64,000 nt of DNA from Ignavibacteriota bacterium (lineage in GTDB: Bacteria > Bacteroidota > Ignavibacteria > Ignavibacteriales > Ignavibacteriaceae): NCBI GenBank assembly GCA_013285425.1, contig CP053447.1, forward strand, positions 2,858,001 to 2,922,000, given 5' to 3'. The notes below the pieces were generated by a model. That model worked only from the letters and a program-made list of their open reading frames with translations. It did no database searches and was not told where the DNA came from. Below are positions 9,668-19,326 of this stretch, in pieces. A program made the translations under genes and the position numbers. Position 1 is the first letter of the stretch, and each line of letters opens with the position of its first letter.

Positions 9668-10399
9668 ATGATTGAAATAAGTGATTTACACAAAAGCTTT
9701 GGAAGCAAGAAAGTTTTACAAGGCGTTAATCTTTCAATTGAAGCCGGTGAAACAATTGTTATTATCGGCAGAAGCGGTTGCGGAAAAAGTGTTTTAATAA
9801 AACACATTGTAGGATTATTAGAACCAGACTCCGGGTTTGTAAAAGTTGAGGGTAAAATTGTATCCGATCTTTCATTGAAAGAATTATATGAATTAAGAAA
9901 AAATTTCGGATTTCTTTTTCAAGGTTCTGCACTGTTTGACTCGATGTCTGTTTATGAAAATGTTTCACTGCCGCTTGTTGAATCCAAAAACGGATATACA
10001 AAGGATGATATCCTCAAAATTGTAAATGAAAAATTAGAGCTTGTCGGTTTAACAGGTATTCTTAATTTAAAACCCTCTGAGCTTTCAGGCGGTATGAAAA
10101 AAAGAGTCGCATTGGCTCGTGCATTGGTAACAAATCCAAATTATATTTTATACGATGAGCCTACCACCGGACTTGATCCTATTATGTCCGACTCAATTGA
10201 TCATCTTATCAAAGATCTTGCAGATAAACTAAAAGTTACATCAATAGTTGTAACTCACGATATGTACAGTGTTAAAAATGTTGCAAAAAAAGTTGCAATG
10301 ATGCACGAAGGAGTTATTTATTTTACCGGTAAACCTGAAGATTTAGTTACTTCCTCCGATAAAGTGATTGAAGATTTTATAAGAAGAACTGAAATTTAA
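9668..10399 (+). CDS. ABC transporter ATP-binding protein, MlaF-like
   Basis: A 243-residue ATPase subunit of an ABC system. Walker A GRSGCGKS is at residues 34-41, the signature LSGGMKKR at about 140, Walker B YILYDEPTTGLDP and the switch histidine in VVTHDMYSV. The sequence style (FLFQGSALFDSMSVYENVSLPL) is that of the Mla/Ttg2 family, whose complex moves phospholipids between the outer and inner membranes with an MlaE permease and an MlaD lipid-binding protein. Neither partner is adjacent: upstream is the IS island and downstream a CBS protein. The IS110 insertion just upstream may have separated it from a partner or promoter, which is inference. Confidence 0.85.
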   Translation: MIEISDLHKSFGSKKVLQGVNLSIEAGETIVIIGRSGCGKSVLIKHIVGLLEPDSGFVKVEGKIVSDLSLKELYELRKNFGFLFQGSALFDSMSVYENVSLPLVESKNGYTKDDILKIVNEKLELVGLTGILNLKPSELSGGMKKRVALARALVTNPNYILYDEPTTGLDPIMSDSIDHLIKDLADKLKVTSIVVTHDMYSVKNVAKKVAMMHEGVIYFTGKPEDLVTSSDKVIEDFIRRTEI

Positions 10400-10621
10400 C
10401 CAATCGGAATTACCTTCTTTATTACTTATCTTGAAATCCAATATTTGCAAATAAGATTAAGAAATGACTTTTTCAATTAACTATCTCAAATAATAGCGCA
10501 AAGACTATTTGTCTTTTTCTTTAATAATCAGACAATTTGGGATCAATTAATTATTTGTAAATGTCAAATATTTTTTTACTTTCGCCATTAAATAACCATC
10601 ATTTTTTATAAGGAGCTGGAA

Positions 10622-11047
10622 ATGGAATCAATTAGAGAGATTTTAAAAGGTCGAGATATTTTTACAGTCCAGTCTGATTCAACTGTAAAAGAGACAGTAA
10701 GCAAATTGGCTAACCGAGGGGTTGGACTTGTTCCCGTTATGAAAGATGATAAACTTGTCGGTGTTTTTTCAGAACGCGATTTAGTTAAAAGAGTTATAGC
10801 CAAAGAAAAAGATTTAAACTCTACACTGGTAAGCGATGTAATGAGCACTAATCTTATAGTTGCAAAAATTGATGAATCAACCGAAGAAGTTCTTGCAAAA
10901 ATGAAAGAAGCAAAAATCAGACATATTCTGATAATTGATAATGAGAAACTAGCCGGAGTGCTTTCTGTGCGTGATCTGCTTGAGATTGATCTTCATCATT
11001 GCAGAACAACTGTAGAAGTACTTCATAATTATATCTATTCAAAGTAA
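10622..11047 (+). CDS. CBS-domain protein
   Basis: A 141-residue protein consisting of a tandem pair of CBS domains (residues about 10-65 and 75-130; motifs GVGLVPVMKDDKLVGVFSERDL and IRHILIIDNEKLAGVLSVRDLL). CBS pairs bind adenine nucleotides and act as energy or redox sensors, usually regulating another protein. No effector domain is fused here, so the target is unknown. A good ribosome binding site (AAGGAG) precedes the ATG. It stands alone between a 222-base gap and the leftward carB gene. Confidence 0.85.
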   Translation: MESIREILKGRDIFTVQSDSTVKETVSKLANRGVGLVPVMKDDKLVGVFSERDLVKRVIAKEKDLNSTLVSDVMSTNLIVAKIDESTEEVLAKMKEAKIRHILIIDNEKLAGVLSVRDLLEIDLHHCRTTVEVLHNYIYSK

Positions 11048-11120
11048 GGATATCTTTTAAGTAAATTCTCAAAGACAGAGCAAGCCTGATTTAAAGATAA
11101 AAGTACTTTTTAAATAATCT

Positions 11121-14100
11121 TTATTCATACTCATCCCAGCTCTTAACCGGAAGTGTTTCGAGTGTGTAATTCTTTAATGCTTTAACAAATCTTTTAGCTA
11201 TCTGAACATTTGTAAAAAGCGGAATATTAAGATCAACTGCTTTTCGTCTGATAATATAATCGCTATCCAGTTCAACCTTTTCAGTTGTTTTGGGAATGTT
11301 AATAACTAAATCAATTTTACCATTTGCCATATAACTTAATATACCGGGTTCCTGATTATCAAGCGGGCGAAACAATACTTTAATATCTATTCCGCCATTT
11401 TCTTTATAGAAATCCGAAGTGCCTTTTGTACCATAGAATTCTAATCCCATTGCTTGTAAAACTTTTAGCTCATCAATAAGTTCAGCTTTGTTTTTCGGTG
11501 TACCTGTGGAAAGCAAAACACCTTTTGCCGGTACTTTTTGACCGATTGCAAAAAGACTTTTTAAAAATGCTTCATTAAAATCATCTCCAAGACAGGCTAC
11601 TTCTCCTGTTGATGACATTTCTACTCCTGTAACCGGGTCAGAGCCTTTTAATCTTGTAAAAGAAAACTGAGATGCTTTAACTCCCACATAATCAAGGTCA
11701 AATGAAGATTTATCAATATGCGGAACTTTTTCACCAAGCATTAATCTTGTAGCAATCTCTATAAAATTAATTTTTAGTGTTTTGGAAACAAAAGGAAAAC
11801 TCCTTGATGCCCGTAGATTACATTCAATAACTTTAACCTTATTATCTTTTGCAATGTACTGGATATTAAAAGGTCCGGTTATTTTTAATGCGCCGGCAAT
11901 CTTCTTTGTAATTATTTTTACTTTACGCATTGTTTCAAGATATGTCCGCTGCGGCGGCAGAACAAGTGTAGCATCACCTGAATGAACACCAGCATTTTCA
12001 ACGTGCTCTGATATCGCATAACAAAACAGCTCGCCTCCATTTGCAACAGCATCAACTTCAATCTCGCGTGCATCGGTAATAAACTTACTAATAACAACCG
12101 GATGTTCTGTATTCAATTCAGTTGCTTTCTTCAGATAAAATTCAAGCTCATCTTCTGTAAGCACAATACTCATTGCAGCACCGCTAAGCACATAACTTGG
12201 TCTTATCAAAACAGGATATCCGACTTTTTCTGCGAAAGTTTTTGCATCATCCAACTTGGTAACTTCTTTCCACTCAGGCTGATCAACTTCAATTTCATCA
12301 AGTATTTTTGAAAACTTATGTCTGCTCTCTGCATTATCAATTTGCTCTGGAGAAGTGCCGATTATTTTGATACCGGCATTATGCAGTTTTACTGAAAGAT
12401 TATTAGGAACCTGACCACCCATTGAAACAATTATGCCGTTTGGATTCTCTTTATCATAAATATCAAGGACTCTTTCAAAAGTCAGCTGTTCAAAGTAAAG
12501 CTTATCGCAAATATCATAATCTGTGCTTACGGTTTCAGGATTACAATTAATCATTATGGATTTGTAACCGCTTTTATTTACCTGATTAACTGCATTAACG
12601 CAGCACCAGTCAAACTCAACAGATGAACCAATCCGGTAAGCACCGCTTCCCAAAACAACTATCTGATCTTTTTCTCCCGGCATTATATCATCCTCTGACC
12701 CATGATATGTTAAATAAAGATAATTTGTTTGTGCCGGAAACTCTGCAGCCATTGTATCTATCTGTTTTACAACAGGAATAACATTTAACGATTTTCTATA
12801 CTTTCTTACTTCCAATTCCGTGGAGTTTACTGATTGTGCAATCTGAATATCTGAAAACCCGGTTTGCTTTAATTCTTTCATCAGCTCATAATCAATGGAA
12901 GTCAGTTTATTACCAGCAATTTCCATTTGAAGATCAACAATATTTTTCATCTTATACAAAAACCATTTTGTAATTTTTGTAAGCTGGTGAATTTTCTCCA
13001 CAGAATATCCCTGCTGCAGAGCCTGAGCAATTGCAAAAATTCTTTTGTCGGTAGGTTCGGCTAATTCTTTATCGAGATTGTTAAAGCTTATATTATTACC
13101 AACAAATCCATTCATACCTACATCAAGCATACGAACAGCTTTTTGTAAAACCTCCTCAAAGCTTCTTCCCAAAGACATTACTTCGCCGACTGATTTCATT
13201 TCAGAGCCAAGCAATGTGCTTACTTGCTGAAATTTTTGTAAATCCCAGCGAGGAAATTTTAATGCAACATAATCAAGTGTGGGTTCAAAGTTAGCTGATG
13301 TTTCCTGAGTAATAATATTTGCAACTTCATTCAGTGCATAGTCAAGTGCGAGCTTTGTTGCTATAAAAGCAAGCGGATAACCGGTGGCTTTTGATGCGAG
13401 TGCGGAGCTTCGGCTCAATCGTGCATTAACTTCAATTATACGGTAATCTTCCGAGTCAGGATTAAGTGCATACTGGATGTTACACTCGCCGATGATTCCA
13501 AGATGGCGGATTAGTTTTATACCAATTGAGCGTAGTTTAAAATTTTCTTTTGCCGAAAGTGTTTGAACCGGAGCGATAACAACACTATCTCCGGTATGTA
13601 TTCCCATCGGATCAATATTTTCCATCGAACAGATTGTAATGCAGTTATCATATTTATCCCGTACAATTTCATACTCAATTTCTTTCCAGCCATATAGTGA
13701 TTCTTCAATTAATATCTGTTTAGTAAATGAGAATGCTCTTCTTGCTTTTTCAATCAATTCTTCTTTGCTGTTAACAATTCCTGAACCTAATCCTCCAAGA
13801 GCATAAGCAATACGGACCATTACAGGAAAACCAATTTCTTCTGCCGCCTTTACAGCTTCATCAACACTTGTAGCGGTTTTGCTTTTGGCAACCTTCAGAC
13901 CAATTTCAGTAACACGCCCGGCAAATAATAATCTGTCCTCGGTATCCTTAATTGTATCAATCGATGTTCCTAAAACCTTAATATTATATTTTTCTAAGAT
14001 TCCTCTATCATACAAATCAACACCAACATTAAGCGCTGTTTGACCGCCGAATTGTAATAAGATAGAATCGGGCTGCTCTTTAATAATTATCTTTTCAACA

Positions 14101-14318
14101 AACTCAGTTTTAATCGGAACAAAGTAAACTTTATCTGCAAAGTTTTCTGATGTTTGAATTGTTGCAATATTCGGATTAACAAGAACTGTTGCTATTCCGT
14201 CTTCTTTAAGGGCTTTAATTGCCTGTGAACCTGAATAATCAAACTCGCCGGCTTGTCCGATTTGTAATGCGCCGCTGCCAAGAATTAGAACTTTTTTGGG
14301 TTTTCCTTTTTTAATCAT
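11121..14318 (-). CDS. carB: carbamoyl phosphate synthase large subunit
   Basis: CarB makes carbamoyl phosphate from bicarbonate, ATP and ammonia delivered by CarA, the first step for pyrimidines and arginine. The 1065-residue protein has the full layout: first ATP-grasp half (residues 1-400, starting KKVLILGSGALQIGQAGEFDYSG), an oligomerisation region, second ATP-grasp half (from about 550, VVLGSGAYRIGSSVEFDWCCV) and a C-terminal MGS-like allosteric domain (from about 935). It is intact. It lies 90 bases downstream of carA in the same direction, with a palindromic repeat in the gap. Confidence 0.97.
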   Translation of the reverse strand: MIKKGKPKKVLILGSGALQIGQAGEFDYSGSQAIKALKEDGIATVLVNPNIATIQTSENFADKVYFVPIKTEFVEKIIIKEQPDSILLQFGGQTALNVGVDLYDRGILEKYNIKVLGTSIDTIKDTEDRLLFAGRVTEIGLKVAKSKTATSVDEAVKAAEEIGFPVMVRIAYALGGLGSGIVNSKEELIEKARRAFSFTKQILIEESLYGWKEIEYEIVRDKYDNCITICSMENIDPMGIHTGDSVVIAPVQTLSAKENFKLRSIGIKLIRHLGIIGECNIQYALNPDSEDYRIIEVNARLSRSSALASKATGYPLAFIATKLALDYALNEVANIITQETSANFEPTLDYVALKFPRWDLQKFQQVSTLLGSEMKSVGEVMSLGRSFEEVLQKAVRMLDVGMNGFVGNNISFNNLDKELAEPTDKRIFAIAQALQQGYSVEKIHQLTKITKWFLYKMKNIVDLQMEIAGNKLTSIDYELMKELKQTGFSDIQIAQSVNSTELEVRKYRKSLNVIPVVKQIDTMAAEFPAQTNYLYLTYHGSEDDIMPGEKDQIVVLGSGAYRIGSSVEFDWCCVNAVNQVNKSGYKSIMINCNPETVSTDYDICDKLYFEQLTFERVLDIYDKENPNGIIVSMGGQVPNNLSVKLHNAGIKIIGTSPEQIDNAESRHKFSKILDEIEVDQPEWKEVTKLDDAKTFAEKVGYPVLIRPSYVLSGAAMSIVLTEDELEFYLKKATELNTEHPVVISKFITDAREIEVDAVANGGELFCYAISEHVENAGVHSGDATLVLPPQRTYLETMRKVKIITKKIAGALKITGPFNIQYIAKDNKVKVIECNLRASRSFPFVSKTLKINFIEIATRLMLGEKVPHIDKSSFDLDYVGVKASQFSFTRLKGSDPVTGVEMSSTGEVACLGDDFNEAFLKSLFAIGQKVPAKGVLLSTGTPKNKAELIDELKVLQAMGLEFYGTKGTSDFYKENGGIDIKVLFRPLDNQEPGILSYMANGKIDLVINIPKTTEKVELDSDYIIRRKAVDLNIPLFTNVQIAKRFVKALKNYTLETLPVKSWDEYE

Positions 14319-14336
14319 ACAGAATTTATCATTGAT

Positions 14337-14400
14337 TCATGCTGAATTTGTTTCAGCATTTTTCTTTTTTGTTGTATATCCCGTAACGAGTTTGGGATAA
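14337..14400. repeat. REP-like palindromic repeat between carA and carB
   Basis: Two hairpins lie side by side: TGCTGAA/TTCAGCA (14340-14346 with 14352-14358) followed by TTTTTCTTTTTT, and TATCCC/GGGATA (14376-14381 with 14393-14398). This pairing of a TGCTGAA-type and a CCCG-type hairpin is familiar as a dispersed intergenic repeat of Bacteroidota-group genomes. On the carAB transcript it forms stable stems in the intercistronic gap and may influence mRNA processing. The reverse frame through it spells MLKQIQHES, a peptide often seen in spurious annotations of such repeats. Confidence 0.6.
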
Positions 14401-14408
14401 GATTATTA

Positions 14409-15486
14409 CTATTTAAGTGCTCTGACAAACATATCGAAAATAAACTCGCTGTCATCCGGTCCGGGAGAAGCTTCAGGATGAAACTGAGATGCAAAAAATG
14501 GTTTTGAAATATGAATAATACCTTCATTCGTTCCATCGTTATCGTTAATGAACCATTCACGCCAATCCTCAGTTAAAGTTTTTGAATCGACAGCATAACC
14601 ATGATTTTGTGAAGTAATATAGCAGCGCTTTGTTCCAAGTTCATTACAAGGTTGATTATGCCCGCGATGACCATATTTAAGTTTATAAGTATCTGCACCC
14701 GCAGCCAATGCAAGAATCTGAGAACCGAGGCAAATTCCTAAAACAGGCTTTTCAAGTTTAAATGCTTTTTTTACATTTTCAATTGTGGCAGTATTTAATT
14801 TAGGATCACCGGGACCGTTTGAAATAACAATTCCATTGGTTTCGATTTCTGTAAAATTGTAATCGTAAGGAGTTCTGATAACCGAAATACCCCTGCCGAT
14901 AAAGGCGCGGATAATACTGTTTTTTGTCCCGCAATCAACAAGAACAATTTTTTGTTTACCTGCTTTATATTCCACTACTTCTTTTACACTTACTTCACCA
15001 ACAAGATTTGTTTTATTGGGATCCTGAAAATCAATATTCGAGTTTTCATCAATTACAATTTTCCCGGGCATTGTTCCTTTATCTCTTAATTTTCTTGTTA
15101 GCATTCTTGTATCAATTCCGTAAATACCCGGAATTTTTTCCTCAATCATCCAATCGGATAAAGATTTTTCTGCATTCCAGTGTGAATGTTTATAAGAATA
15201 TTCTGAAACTATTAAAGCGCGGCATTGAATATTATCTGATTCAAAATTCTTTAATAATCCAAATTCCTTTTCTCTGGAGGGAACTCCGTAATTGCCAATC
15301 AGTGGATAAAGTACAAACCAAAATTTGTCCTCTATACGATGGGTCCGTCATTGTTTCGGGATAGCCAACCATACCTGTGTTAAAAACAACTTCCCCGTTA
15401 GTGTTTGATTCATATCCAAAACTAAATCCGGAAAATTCACTTCCATCTTCAAGTATCAGTTTTGCTTTTGTTTTTCGTTTAGTCAT
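14409..15486 (-). CDS. carA: carbamoyl phosphate synthase small subunit, frameshifted
   Basis: CarA is the glutaminase subunit that feeds ammonia to CarB. The gene reads in two frames: 15486 to about 15320 ([18 protein letters not shown] ... [11 protein letters not shown]) and then the frame running to 14409. Deleting one T from GGTTTG of the gene strand near 15319 gives [24 protein letters not shown] and on through [29 protein letters not shown]. The class I glutaminase domain is complete, with the nucleophile in [12 protein letters not shown] and the His-Glu pair in [18 protein letters not shown] prefer the ATG at 15486 over the TTG at 15507. A disabled carA with an intact carB is unlikely in a living cell without salvage, so a sequence error is plausible. 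Confidence 0.9.
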
Positions 15487-15545
15487 AGTCCATTCAGATA
15501 TTTTCAATTACAATCTGTAATTACCGGTAATAAAAATTCAATTTT

Positions 15546-15573
15546 AAAAAAATAGCCACTCCAAAGGCGGCTT
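15546..15573 (-). terminator. intrinsic terminator in the carA leader, possible attenuator
   Basis: On the leftward transcript AGCCGC and GTGGCT (complement of 15554-15572) form a six-pair stem with one G-U pair and a short loop, followed by seven U (complement of 15546-15552). It lies about 60 bases before the carA start. No leftward gene lies upstream, only the divergent kinase, so a terminator here would act on the carAB transcript itself, as in pyrimidine attenuation. The mechanism is inferred. Confidence 0.5.
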
Positions 15574-15706
15574 ATCTTTTATTTCCAAAGGTTAGTATAA
15601 AATAGTTTTTGAGCAAAGGCATCGTTATTTTTGTCTGTAAATATATAACAATCTTTCAAGAATATAATAAAGAAAAATAATATTATAGAAAATTATCGGC
15701 AGTATT

Positions 15707-17776
15707 TTGGGTTTAATTAATCGAGCTAAAATAATTTTTCTGACAATCTTAATATTTCTTTTCATCTCATCTGTAACAGTTTTCACTCAGTCAGAAGTTG
15801 ATTCATTGAAAACTCTTTTATCTACTGCAAAAGGAAAGGAAAAGATAAGATTGCTGATTGAAATGGGATATTTCTTATCGTCAGAAAATCCTAAAGAAGC
15901 AATACAATATCTTGATAAAGCAATTAAACTTGCACAGGAATCTGGTGCAGAATGGTCTCTTGCTGATGCATATTTTAATAAGGGTGTTGCCCTGTGGCAT
16001 CTTGGCGAAATTGAGGAATCTGATAAGCAATATGAATTGGCAATACCTATTTATCAAGAGCTTAAAGACTCATTAAGCCTGATTAAAGTTTTTAATTCAC
16101 AGGCAATAAATCAGAATCTGAAGGGCAATGTTGAACAAACATTTAAGATTTTCTTTCAATCGCTTGATTATGCAAAGAAGATAGGTGATAATGAAACAAT
16201 AGTTAATACCCTTCTGAATATCGGTGTTACTTACGATAACAAAGGAGATCTGAACAACGCATTAAAATATTATTACGAAGCATTAGAAATAGTTAATGAA
16301 AATAATAAAGCTACTATTGCTTTACTTCAGAGTTATATAGCAGAAGTATATTTAACATTAAATAATCACGCAAAAGCTGAAGAATTTATTAAAAAGGCAC
16401 TTGAAAATTCAAAGGCTTCTAATGACACAAAAAGTTTAATATGGGCATATTCCAGTCTGGGAAAAATTGAACTTGAAAAACAAAACTATAATCAAGCCGA
16501 AAAATATTTTAAGGAATCTTTGCTGCTTGCTGAAAAGACTGATTTTAAACTTGAGATAATCCATTCACTTAATGATTTGGGCAGGTTTAGTTTAACTGTA
16601 AATAAATTCAATGAAGCCGAAGATTATTTAATGAGAGCTTTACAGCTTTCAAATGAGTTAAACTCACTTTCTGACCTGAGTATAATCTATAATCAATTAG
16701 CTCTTCTATCTTCAAAGAGACATAATTACAAAGAAGCTTTTGAATATCATCAAAAGTATAAAACAATTAGTGACAGCCTGTTCAATTTATCATACACTGA
16801 AAAGATAGCCGATCTTCAGGCAAAACATGAGTTGAAAAGAGTTGAGAGTGAATCTGAGATACTAAAAGTTGAGAACGAACTGCAAAAGAAAATTATAAGC
16901 TCTCAAAGAATAATTGCATTAATTATTTCATTATTTTCAATTGCATCAATCATTTTTATCTGGGTGCTTTTAAGAAACAGAAATAATATTCTTAAAACCA
17001 GAAACGAATTATTTATAAAGCACGAAGAAATTAACATTCAAAGAAAAGAGATCAGTCAAAAGAATGATGAGCTTGCAAACTTAAATGCAACAAAAGACAA
17101 GTTCTTTTCAATAATTGCACACGATTTAAGAAATCCTATCGCAGCTTTTGTTAACATATCAGATTTGCTGGAATATGATTTTGAGAGATTAAGCAATTCG
17201 GATAAAAAAGAAATAATAAGCCAGATGAATGTTTCATCAAAGAATCTTATAATTTTACTTGAAAATCTTTTAACATGGGCCCGACTTTCTAATAAAAAAA
17301 TTGAAATGTATCCGGAAGATCTGATTCTTTCAGATGTTATTGAGTCATCAATAACTCCGTATCTGCAGTCTGCAAAAAATAAAAAGATAAAAATAGTTAC
17401 TGATCTTCCTAACGAAATTGTCATTCACTCTGATAAGTTTATGATACAGACCATTATCGGTAATCTGATTAACAATGCAATCAAATTTTCAAATTCATTA
17501 AGTGAAATAATTATTTCTGTAAAAGATAATAGAGATCATTATTTACTTTCAGTAAAAGACCATGGTATTGGAATCGAGGAATCTCAGCTAAGAAGTATTT
17601 TTTTACTTGGCGAAGCACAAACCGGCAGAGGAACTATGGGCGAAAGCGGAACCGGTTTAGGATTGGTGCTTGTAAAGGATTTGATTGATATACTTAAATG
17701 GAAGATTGAGGTTAAAAGTAAGATTAATAAAGGAACCGAGTTTTTAATAACAATTCCGGCAAAGAAGGATTCCTAA
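15707..17776 (+). CDS. TPR-containing membrane sensor histidine kinase
   Basis: A 689-residue kinase. After a signal-like N-terminal helix (IIFLTILIFLFISSVTVF) come about seven tetratricopeptide repeats (residues 40-370, e.g. NALKYYYEALEIVNENN), a coiled coil, one membrane helix (about 400-422, IALIISLFSIASIIFIWVLL), then HisKA with the phospho-accepting His472 in FFSIIAHDLRNP, and a HATPase domain with NNAIKF, DHGIGIEE and GESGTGLGL. The repeats would lie outside the cytoplasmic membrane and presumably sense a protein or peptide. The start is TTG at 15707; no in-frame ATG precedes the repeats. No response regulator is adjacent, so it is an orphan kinase. It is divergent from carA. Confidence 0.85.
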   Translation: MGLINRAKIIFLTILIFLFISSVTVFTQSEVDSLKTLLSTAKGKEKIRLLIEMGYFLSSENPKEAIQYLDKAIKLAQESGAEWSLADAYFNKGVALWHLGEIEESDKQYELAIPIYQELKDSLSLIKVFNSQAINQNLKGNVEQTFKIFFQSLDYAKKIGDNETIVNTLLNIGVTYDNKGDLNNALKYYYEALEIVNENNKATIALLQSYIAEVYLTLNNHAKAEEFIKKALENSKASNDTKSLIWAYSSLGKIELEKQNYNQAEKYFKESLLLAEKTDFKLEIIHSLNDLGRFSLTVNKFNEAEDYLMRALQLSNELNSLSDLSIIYNQLALLSSKRHNYKEAFEYHQKYKTISDSLFNLSYTEKIADLQAKHELKRVESESEILKVENELQKKIISSQRIIALIISLFSIASIIFIWVLLRNRNNILKTRNELFIKHEEINIQRKEISQKNDELANLNATKDKFFSIIAHDLRNPIAAFVNISDLLEYDFERLSNSDKKEIISQMNVSSKNLIILLENLLTWARLSNKKIEMYPEDLILSDVIESSITPYLQSAKNKKIKIVTDLPNEIVIHSDKFMIQTIIGNLINNAIKFSNSLSEIIISVKDNRDHYLLSVKDHGIGIEESQLRSIFLLGEAQTGRGTMGESGTGLGLVLVKDLIDILKWKIEVKSKINKGTEFLITIPAKKDS

Positions 17777-17955
17777 TAATAAAATATTTAGTCAAATTTC
17801 AATTGATATTGATAATCCAATTTCAGATTTTTGCACATGAATCAAAAAAACGGAATCATCTGCTGTTTTGAGCAATAACTTTTTAACAATCTTTTACAAT
17901 TTAGCCAGCCCTTTAATTGTGGTCTTCACTTTTAAAATAAACTAATCACAAAATT

Positions 17956-19317
17956 ATGCCGATAAAAAAGACTTCTAAAACAAAAAAAGAACCTAAAACA
18001 TTTGTGCTTGATACAAATGTGATACTGCATGATGCAGAATCAATTAATATGTTTCAGGAAAATAATGTTATCGTACCTTTAACAGTAATTGAGGAGCTAG
18101 ATCAATTTAAACGCGGAAGTCAGGTTATTAATCTTAATGCCCGTCAGTTCGCCCGGACACTTGATTCAATAACCGGATCTGCTTTATTTAATGGCGGGAT
18201 CTCAATGGGCAAAGGACGGGGAAAACTGCGTATCGCAATCTCCAAAGGAATTTCGCCGGCTATACGTGATGTCTTTATTGATGATACACCCGATCATCGT
18301 GTGTTAAGCGTTGCATACGAATGGCAGATTAAATTAAAAAATAAATCCCAGGTTATACTTGTTACAAAAGATGTAAACCTAAGGATGAAGGCAAAAGCTC
18401 TTGGAATAATTGCAGAAGATTATACAACAGACAGGGTAAAAAATATCGAAGAGCTTTACAGCGGAAAAGCTATAATTGAAAATTTTGATGATGATGTTCT
18501 TTTAAGTTTGTTTCATCCGCCTTATGAAGTAAATCCTAATAAACTTTTAAAAAAATTAAACGGGGAGGCTTTTCCCAACAAATATTTTATACTGAAAAAT
18601 CAGTTCAGATCAGTATTAGCTCAATTAAATTCAACCCGGGAAAAGCTGATCAAGATCGATAAAACTACTGTATATGGAATAACTCCAAGAAATGCCGAAC
18701 AAACATTTGCAGTTGATGCTCTGATAAATCCTGAAATAAGACTTGTTTCTCTTACAGGAAAAGCTGGTACAGGTAAAACATTACTTGCCCTAGCTGCTGC
18801 ACTTTATGTTAAAAAAAGTTACCGGCAGATCTTTATTGCCCGTCCGATAGTTCCTTTAAGCAACAAAGATATTGGATTTTTACCGGGAGATGTTGAAAGC
18901 AAACTTGCACCTTATATGCAGCCTTTGTGGGATAATTTAAAAGTTATTCAGGATCAGTTTCCTGAACACGATAAACAGCATACTGCTATTGATGCAATGG
19001 TTAAGGATCAAAAGCTTGTTATAGAACCATTATCTTACATAAGAGGCAGAAGCCTGCAAAGAATTTTCTTTATTGTTGACGAAGCACAAAATCTTACCCC
19101 GCATGAAATTAAAACTATTATCACACGTGCGGGTGAAGGATCAAAAATTGTTTTTACCGGCGATGTTTATCAAATTGATCATCCATACCTTGATGGACAA
19201 TCGAATGGACTTTCGTATCTTATCGATAGATTTAAAGGACAAAAATTATATGCTCACATTAATCTTGAAAAAGGTGAGCGTTCCGAATTAGCTGAATTAG
19301 CAAGTAATCTTTTATAA
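17956..19317 (+). CDS. PIN-PhoH fusion ATPase
   Basis: A 453-residue protein with an N-terminal PIN nuclease domain (residues 15-140; acidic residues in FVLDTNVILHD, VIEELDQF and FIDDTPDHRVLSVA) fused to a C-terminal PhoH-like ATPase (from about 245; Walker A GKAGTGKTLLALAAALY, Walker B FIVDEAQNLTPHEIKTIITR, FTGDVYQID). The fusion is a common bacterial type thought to couple RNA unwinding to RNA cleavage. It is intact, preceded by a 180-base gap and followed nine bases later by a lipoprotein gene. The cellular target is not known. Confidence 0.9.
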   Translation: MPIKKTSKTKKEPKTFVLDTNVILHDAESINMFQENNVIVPLTVIEELDQFKRGSQVINLNARQFARTLDSITGSALFNGGISMGKGRGKLRIAISKGISPAIRDVFIDDTPDHRVLSVAYEWQIKLKNKSQVILVTKDVNLRMKAKALGIIAEDYTTDRVKNIEELYSGKAIIENFDDDVLLSLFHPPYEVNPNKLLKKLNGEAFPNKYFILKNQFRSVLAQLNSTREKLIKIDKTTVYGITPRNAEQTFAVDALINPEIRLVSLTGKAGTGKTLLALAAALYVKKSYRQIFIARPIVPLSNKDIGFLPGDVESKLAPYMQPLWDNLKVIQDQFPEHDKQHTAIDAMVKDQKLVIEPLSYIRGRSLQRIFFIVDEAQNLTPHEIKTIITRAGEGSKIVFTGDVYQIDHPYLDGQSNGLSYLIDRFKGQKLYAHINLEKGERSELAELASNLL

Positions 19318-19326
19318 AGGAATGTT

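Noticed and set aside
14315..14560. Leftward frame of 81 codons between carA and carB
   Set aside because: Its end is translated REP-like repeat (MLKQIQHES) and its start overlaps carA in another frame.
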